Translations under genes and position numbers: made by a program
Part shown: piece after piece, positions 5,372 to 8,705 of the stretch
Position numbering within the stretch: the first letter of the stretch is position 1
How the letters are laid out: every line of letters starts with the position of its first letter
Source of the DNA: Candidatus Margulisiibacteriota bacterium
GTDB taxonomy: Bacteria; Margulisbacteria; WOR-1; O2-12-FULL-45-9
Length of the DNA: 8,705 nt
Reading direction: 5' to 3'
Assembly: GCA_028714935.1 (NCBI GenBank)
Contig: JAQTLJ010000041.1
Location: 1-8,705, forward strand
The notes under the pieces: generated by a model
The model's input: the letters and a program-made list of their open reading frames with translations, nothing else
Told to the model about the DNA's origin: nothing
The model's database searches: none

Positions 5372-7037
5372 GCAGTGTCACCCTCATTATCTCGTCCGGG
5401 GTCGTGGTCCCCTCCAGCATTTTCAGGATCCCGTCCTCTTTGAGCGTTTTCATCCCGCCCTGGATCGCCGCCTGCCTGATCTCGGCGGCATTCGCCCGGT
5501 TTAAGATCAAATTGCGGATCTTATCGTCCACCGCCAGCACTTCGAACAAACCCATGCGTCCTTGATAGCCGCTGCCGCGGCAAGCCTTACAGCCTTTGCC
5601 GCGATAAAATTTGTATTCCTGATCAGGCTTTAAGTTGAATTTATCCAGCAGTTCTTTCGGCGGGCTATAAGGCACTTTACACCGCGGACAAATGGTCCTG
5701 ATCAGCCGCTGCGCGATCGCCGCCGCCATGGCCGAAGAGGTCAGGAACGGTTCGATCCCCATATCCACCAATCGGGTCAATGTCCCGACCGCGTCATTGG
5801 TATGAAGGGTGGAAAACACAAGATGGCCGGTCAGGGCCGATTGGATGGCGATCCTGGCGGTTTCCAGGTCCCTGATCTCGCCTACTAGGATGACGTCGGG
5901 ATCCTGGCGCATCATTGAACGCAAGGCGTTGGGAAAATCAATCCCCGCCTTCGGGTTGATCTGAGATTGACGGACCCCGGCCAGCTCATACTCAACCGGA
6001 TCCTCAATGGTCATGATATTTTTTTCCGGCGTGACAATATGATGGAGCGTGGAATAAAGCGTCGTTGTTTTACCTGAACCGGTCGGACCGGTGACCAGAA
6101 TGATGCCATAGGGCAGTTTAACGATCTCCTCAAACCGCCTAAGGTTCTCTGCTGAAAAACCGAGATCTCCCAGGCTGAGGCGCATACTGCTTTTATCTAA
6201 AAGCCGCATGACGACCGATTCGCCATAGATCGTCGGAAAAGAAGACACCCTGACATCGGCTTCTTTGCCTTCCGCGCTCAGCTCGAAACGCCCGTCCTGA
6301 GGCATGCGCGATTCAGAAATATCCATCCGCCCCATGATCTTGATGCGGGAAACGATCGAGGCCAGCAGATGATTTGGGGCGGTCGAAACATCATGCAGCG
6401 AGCCATCCACCCGATAGCGGATGCGCACCTGTTTTTCCGTCGGTTCAATGTGGACATCAGACGCCTTTTCCGCCATCGCGCGCAGAATTAAGAGGTTAAC
6501 CAGTTTAACAACCGGCGCATCGGCCGCTGTCGCCCCGGTCGGGATCTTGGCCACTTCTTCTTCAACCGGGCCGACCTCTCTAACCAGGTCCTCTACTGAC
6601 CCGGCCACCCCGTAATACGAATTGATCGCCTGTTCAATATCCTTGGAGGAAGCGATCATGGGCTCAATATCACACTTGCTCTTGCTGCGCAGCTCATCAA
6701 ACGCCAGGATATCAAAGGGGTCAACGGTGGCCACAGTCAGCACGTCTCCAACTTTAAACAGCGGCATGATCAGGTATTTCTTGGCGGTGGCATAAGGCAC
6801 TAAATTGATGACTTTCTTGTCGACTAAATAAGTGGCCAGATCAACGCGGGGGATATCCATTTCCTTCTCCAAAAAAGAGATCAAGGCGTCCTCATTCACC
6901 AAATTTCTTTTAAGGATGCTTTTAACCAAAGTGCCGCCGCTTTTTCTCCCCTCTTCGATCGCCGTTTTGATCTGACCTTCGTTCAGCAGGCCGCTTTTTA
7001 ATAATGATTCGCGCAGAGACTTGCTTTTATCGACCAT
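5364..7037 (-). CDS. pilB: Type IV pilus assembly ATPase PilB (GspE family)
   Basis: 557-residue cytoplasmic hexameric ATPase that powers pilus extension. Residues 1 to about 145 are an MshEN-like N-terminal region. The core has Walker A GPTGSGKT (317-324), the Asp box IMTIEDPVEYEL (341-352), Walker B DVILVGEIRD (381-390) and the His box LTGHLVFSTLHTNDA (402-416). The zinc tetracysteine C450, C453, C483, C486 marks it as PilB/GspE rather than the retraction ATPase PilT, as does its length. I chose ATG 7037, four bases past the receiver gene stop and preceded by AAGG; a GTG at 7061 would overlap the upstream gene by 20 bases and add eight untypical residues. The usual c-di-GMP motif residues in the N-terminal region look degenerate. 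It is followed immediately by pilC. Confidence 0.96.
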   Translation of the reverse strand: MVDKSKSLRESLLKSGLLNEGQIKTAIEEGRKSGGTLVKSILKRNLVNEDALISFLEKEMDIPRVDLATYLVDKKVINLVPYATAKKYLIMPLFKVGDVLTVATVDPFDILAFDELRSKSKCDIEPMIASSKDIEQAINSYYGVAGSVEDLVREVGPVEEEVAKIPTGATAADAPVVKLVNLLILRAMAEKASDVHIEPTEKQVRIRYRVDGSLHDVSTAPNHLLASIVSRIKIMGRMDISESRMPQDGRFELSAEGKEADVRVSSFPTIYGESVVMRLLDKSSMRLSLGDLGFSAENLRRFEEIVKLPYGIILVTGPTGSGKTTTLYSTLHHIVTPEKNIMTIEDPVEYELAGVRQSQINPKAGIDFPNALRSMMRQDPDVILVGEIRDLETARIAIQSALTGHLVFSTLHTNDAVGTLTRLVDMGIEPFLTSSAMAAAIAQRLIRTICPRCKVPYSPPKELLDKFNLKPDQEYKFYRGKGCKACRGSGYQGRMGLFEVLAVDDKIRNLILNRANAAEIRQAAIQGGMKTLKEDGILKMLEGTTTPDEIMRVTLLD

Positions 7038-7041
7038 AATA

Positions 7042-7440
7042 TCAACCTTGCTCCTCAACACCCTGCTTGGCTAGCAGTTCTTTGACTTTTAGGAGGATCA
7101 TCCCGGATTCGAACGGCTTGGTCATATAGAAATCCGCTCCGGTTTCCATGCCCATTTCCCTGTCCTTTTCCCGGATCTTCGCCGTTAGCATAATAATCGG
7201 AATGGAACTGTAGCTTTCATCGAATTTCAACATGCGGGCGACTTTAAAGCCATCGATTTTTGGCAGCATAATGTCCAGAATGATCAGGTCCGGCTTTTCT
7301 TTGCGCGCTTTTTCCAGCGCCTCCTGTCCATCAACGGCAGTCAAAACCGAATATCCCTGACCCTTTAACATCACCGTCAATAACTCAATAATATCCGCTT
7401 CGTCATCGACGATCAATATTCTTTTTTCCGCTTCAGCCAT
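7042..7440 (-). CDS. Single-domain response regulator (CheY-like receiver)
   Basis: 132 residues, a receiver domain with no output domain. The acidic pair D12-D13 in ILIVDDE, the phospho-acceptor D56 in LDIMLP, T86 in MLTAK and K108 in TKPF are all present, so it should be phosphorylatable. Residue 105, the usual aromatic switch position in this region, is Tyr. It is the first gene of the putative pilus operon and ends 4 bases before pilB. Stand-alone receivers such as PilG and PilH control pilus function in other bacteria, so a role in controlling PilB activity or pilus output is a reasonable inference. No kinase gene is in the window. The ATG at 7440 has almost no leader: the predicted transcript would start about 8 bases upstream. 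Confidence 0.93.
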   Translation of the reverse strand: MAEAEKRILIVDDEADIIELLTVMLKGQGYSVLTAVDGQEALEKARKEKPDLIILDIMLPKIDGFKVARMLKFDESYSSIPIIMLTAKIREKDREMGMETGADFYMTKPFESGMILLKVKELLAKQGVEEQG

Positions 7441-7454
7441 ATTAACCTGCGCTG

Positions 7455-7463
7455 ATTATAACA
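7455..7463 (-). promoter_or_regulatory. Extended -10 promoter of the receiver-pilB-pilC operon
   Basis: Minus strand TGTTATAAT: a perfect extended -10 with consensus hexamer at 7460-7455. Start would be near 7448, eight bases before the ATG at 7440. No clear -35. It is one arm of the inverted repeat 7455-7476. Confidence 0.8.
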
Positions 7464-7467
7464 CACG

Positions 7468-7476
7468 TGTTATAAT
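7468..7476 (+). promoter_or_regulatory. Extended -10 promoter of hflX
   Basis: Plus strand TGTTATAAT with the consensus hexamer at 7471-7476 and no good -35. The expected start, about 7483, places the SD at the extreme 5' end of the message. Confidence 0.8.
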
Positions 7477-7481
7477 AATGT

Positions 7482-7490
7482 AAGAGGTGA
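7482..7490 (+). promoter_or_regulatory. SD that decides the hflX start
   Basis: AAGAGGTGA, ending 5 bases before the TTG at 7496. An upstream GTG at 7487 in the same frame lies inside this SD and is therefore unlikely to be the start. Confidence 0.75.
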
Positions 7491-7495
7491 TTTCG

Positions 7496-8578
7496 TTGCA
7501 AAAAGAGAGAGCGGTTCTGGCGGGAACCGACCCTGCTACTCTGGCAGAGCTCGGCCGATTGGCCGACACGGCCGGCGCGGAGATCGTCGGTCAACTTACC
7601 CAAAAAAGGTTAAAGCCTGATCCAAAATATTTCATCGGTTCTGGGAAACTTGAGGAATTGAAGGCGCTGGCCGCTGCCAACCAAGCCGATCTGGTCGTTT
7701 TCGACGCCCCGCTGACCCCTTCGCAGGAAAGAAATCTTGAGGATGCTTTAGGCCTCAAAGTGGTCAATCGGACCGAGCTGATAATCGATATTTTTGCCCA
7801 GCATGCCAGAAGCCGGGAAGGGAAACTGCAGGTTGAGCTGGCGCAATCCAATTTTCGGCTGACGAGGTTGACCGGTCACGGCGTCCAGATGTCGCGGCTC
7901 GGCGGCGGGATTGCCACGCGGGGCCCCGGCGAAACCAAGCTGGAGTATGACCGGCGCCGCATCAAAAAACGGATCTCCGAACTCAATCGCGAGATCGATA
8001 AAGTTCGCCGGGAGCGTTCCCTGCGGCGGGCCAAGAGACGGCTCAGCCATCTGCAGCTGGTCGCTCTGGTCGGTTATACCAACTCGGGAAAATCAACTCT
8101 GCTCAACACCTTGAGCCGGGCTGATGTCCTGACGGCGGATAAATTATTCGCGACTCTTGATCCAACCACCAGGCGGCTCCGTCTTTCCTCCGGGCTTAAC
8201 ATTCTCCTGACGGATACCGTCGGTTTTATCCGGCACCTCCCCCACCAGCTGGTCACCGCTTTTCGGGCGACGCTCGAAGAAGTCTCCGAAGCTGACCTGC
8301 TCTTGCACGTGGTCGATATCTCACAACCGGATTTTGAAGGTCAAATCGCCGCGGTTTTCACGGTCCTGGAAGAACTAAACTGCGCGGTCAAACCAATGAT
8401 CACTGTTTTTAATAAGCTGGACTGCCTGGGGAAAGACCCGGAGAAAAAATTACTGGAAAAATACCGGCCAGCTGTCGCTATTTCGGCTTATTATGGAACG
8501 GGCCTGGATAAGCTGGAGGAACTGCTGGTTAAATCTCTCTCCCAACCGCCTGAGCAACCGCCCGCAACTGCCGCATAA
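7496..8578 (+). CDS. hflX: HflX-type ribosome-associated GTPase, short form
   Basis: 360 residues from a TTG start chosen by SD spacing. HflX is a translational GTPase-family protein that binds the large ribosomal subunit and, in several bacteria, splits stalled ribosomes under stress. The N-terminal HflX domain covers about 1-180, with GGGIATRGPGETKLE (136-150), then a basic helical linker. The GTPase domain has G1 GYTNSGKST (193-201), G2 in TLDPTTR (230-236), G3 DTVGF (250-254), G4 NKLD (316-319) and G5 SA (340-341). It ends about 20 residues after G5, so the C-terminal domain found in E. coli HflX (426 residues) is missing; short forms near 356 residues are known in archaea. It is transcribed divergently from the pilus operon, and its last 50 bases overlap the DAHP synthase gene on the other strand. 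Confidence 0.95.
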   Translation: MQKERAVLAGTDPATLAELGRLADTAGAEIVGQLTQKRLKPDPKYFIGSGKLEELKALAAANQADLVVFDAPLTPSQERNLEDALGLKVVNRTELIIDIFAQHARSREGKLQVELAQSNFRLTRLTGHGVQMSRLGGGIATRGPGETKLEYDRRRIKKRISELNREIDKVRRERSLRRAKRRLSHLQLVALVGYTNSGKSTLLNTLSRADVLTADKLFATLDPTTRRLRLSSGLNILLTDTVGFIRHLPHQLVTAFRATLEEVSEADLLLHVVDISQPDFEGQIAAVFTVLEELNCAVKPMITVFNKLDCLGKDPEKKLLEKYRPAVAISAYYGTGLDKLEELLVKSLSQPPEQPPATAA

Positions 8579-8705
8579 GTACGGTAAAAGTCTCCGGTTT
8601 CAATGACTGCGGGCCGTCGGAAAATGCCTCGTCCGGATGGGGGTGGACCTCGATCAACAGGCCGTCCGCTCCAGCCGCCACCGCCGCCTTGGACATTGGG
8701 GCGAC
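8529..8705 (-). CDS. aroF: 3-deoxy-7-phosphoheptulonate (DAHP) synthase, C-terminal end only
   Basis: 58 codons plus a TAA (8531-8529) are visible; the rest is beyond the right edge. The translation contains AAVAAGADGLLIEVHPHPDE, then SDGPQSLKPETF, the conserved end of the type I-beta (AroF/KdsA-like) DAHP synthases, which condense phosphoenolpyruvate and erythrose 4-phosphate in the first step of the shikimate pathway. The His of EVHP is one of the metal ligands of the family. The gene is convergent with hflX and overlaps its last 50 bases; there is no terminator hairpin between them. Whether a chorismate mutase or ACT-like domain is fused at the N-terminus cannot be seen. Confidence 0.9.
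   Translation of the reverse strand, partial: VAPMSKAAVAAGADGLLIEVHPHPDEAFSDGPQSLKPETFTVLMRQLRAVAQAVGREI

Larger units (their letters stand above)
7455..7476. repeat. Inverted repeat joining two divergent promoters
   Basis: ATTATAACAC, a two-base AC centre, then GTGTTATAAT: ten-base perfect arms. Each arm's outer six bases form the -10 hexamer of a promoter pointing outward, so the two promoters face away from a shared centre. The element fills most of the 46 bases between the receiver ATG and the hflX region. A dyad of this kind could also be an operator. Confidence 0.85.

Noticed and set aside
4148..7037. A type II secretion system (GspE/GspF) rather than a pilus.
   Set aside because: Not fully excluded, but no other Gsp genes are present, and a paired pilin cassette with strong separate promoters fits a T4P better.
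7038..7061. GTG at 7061 as the start of pilB.
   Set aside because: It would overlap the receiver gene by 20 bases and add residues untypical of PilB; the ATG at 7037 is tightly placed after the receiver stop.
7591..8256. Minus-strand open frames and a plus-strand frame at 7911-8114 inside hflX.
   Set aside because: The hflX frame carries all five GTPase motifs through this region; the others are shadows.

Overview
The window is a dense stretch of bacterial chromosome: eleven protein-coding genes or gene ends, no RNA genes, and no gene-free gap longer than about 120 bases. It looks like an uncultured diderm-type bacterium with type IV pili (T4P). SD-like ribosome sites, sigma70-type extended -10 promoters and GTG/TTG starts are all visible. 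The taxon cannot be fixed from the sequence. A candidate phylum such as WOR-1/Saganbacteria or a relative is my guess from overall style only.

Layout, left to right. Bases 1-2217 (minus) are most of a YfhO-family membrane protein that runs off the left edge with 739 uninterrupted codons. Bases 2235-3237 hold a tandem duplication of a pilin cassette (promoter, SD, prepilin gene, intrinsic terminator, all minus). The two copies are almost identical but differ by one inserted base that changes the C-terminus, by the T4P helix-kink proline at position 22, and by a small substitution cluster. Bases 3240-4100 (minus) hold two tandem paralogous four-helix membrane proteins that I do not recognise; each is itself built from an internal 70-residue repeat. 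Bases 4148-7440 (minus) hold, in transcription order, a single-domain CheY-like receiver, the PilB/GspE ATPase and the PilC/GspF platform protein, tightly packed. Bases 7496-8578 (plus) encode an HflX-type GTPase. Bases 8529-8705 (minus) are the 3' end of a DAHP synthase gene that overlaps the hflX 3' end by 50 bases.

How it fits together. A single transcript starting just upstream of 7440 probably reads receiver, pilB, pilC and the two paralogous membrane proteins. The two pilin genes follow, each with its own strong promoter and its own terminator, as expected for a major structural subunit needed in excess over the machine. The receiver and hflX promoters are packed into a 22-base inverted repeat whose two ends are the opposing -10 elements. 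No pilT, pilMNOPQ or prepilin peptidase gene lies in the window, so the rest of the machine must be elsewhere.

The best candidate for something undescribed is the pair of internally repeated membrane proteins between pilC and the pilins. The most concrete evolutionary signal is the diverging pilin pair.
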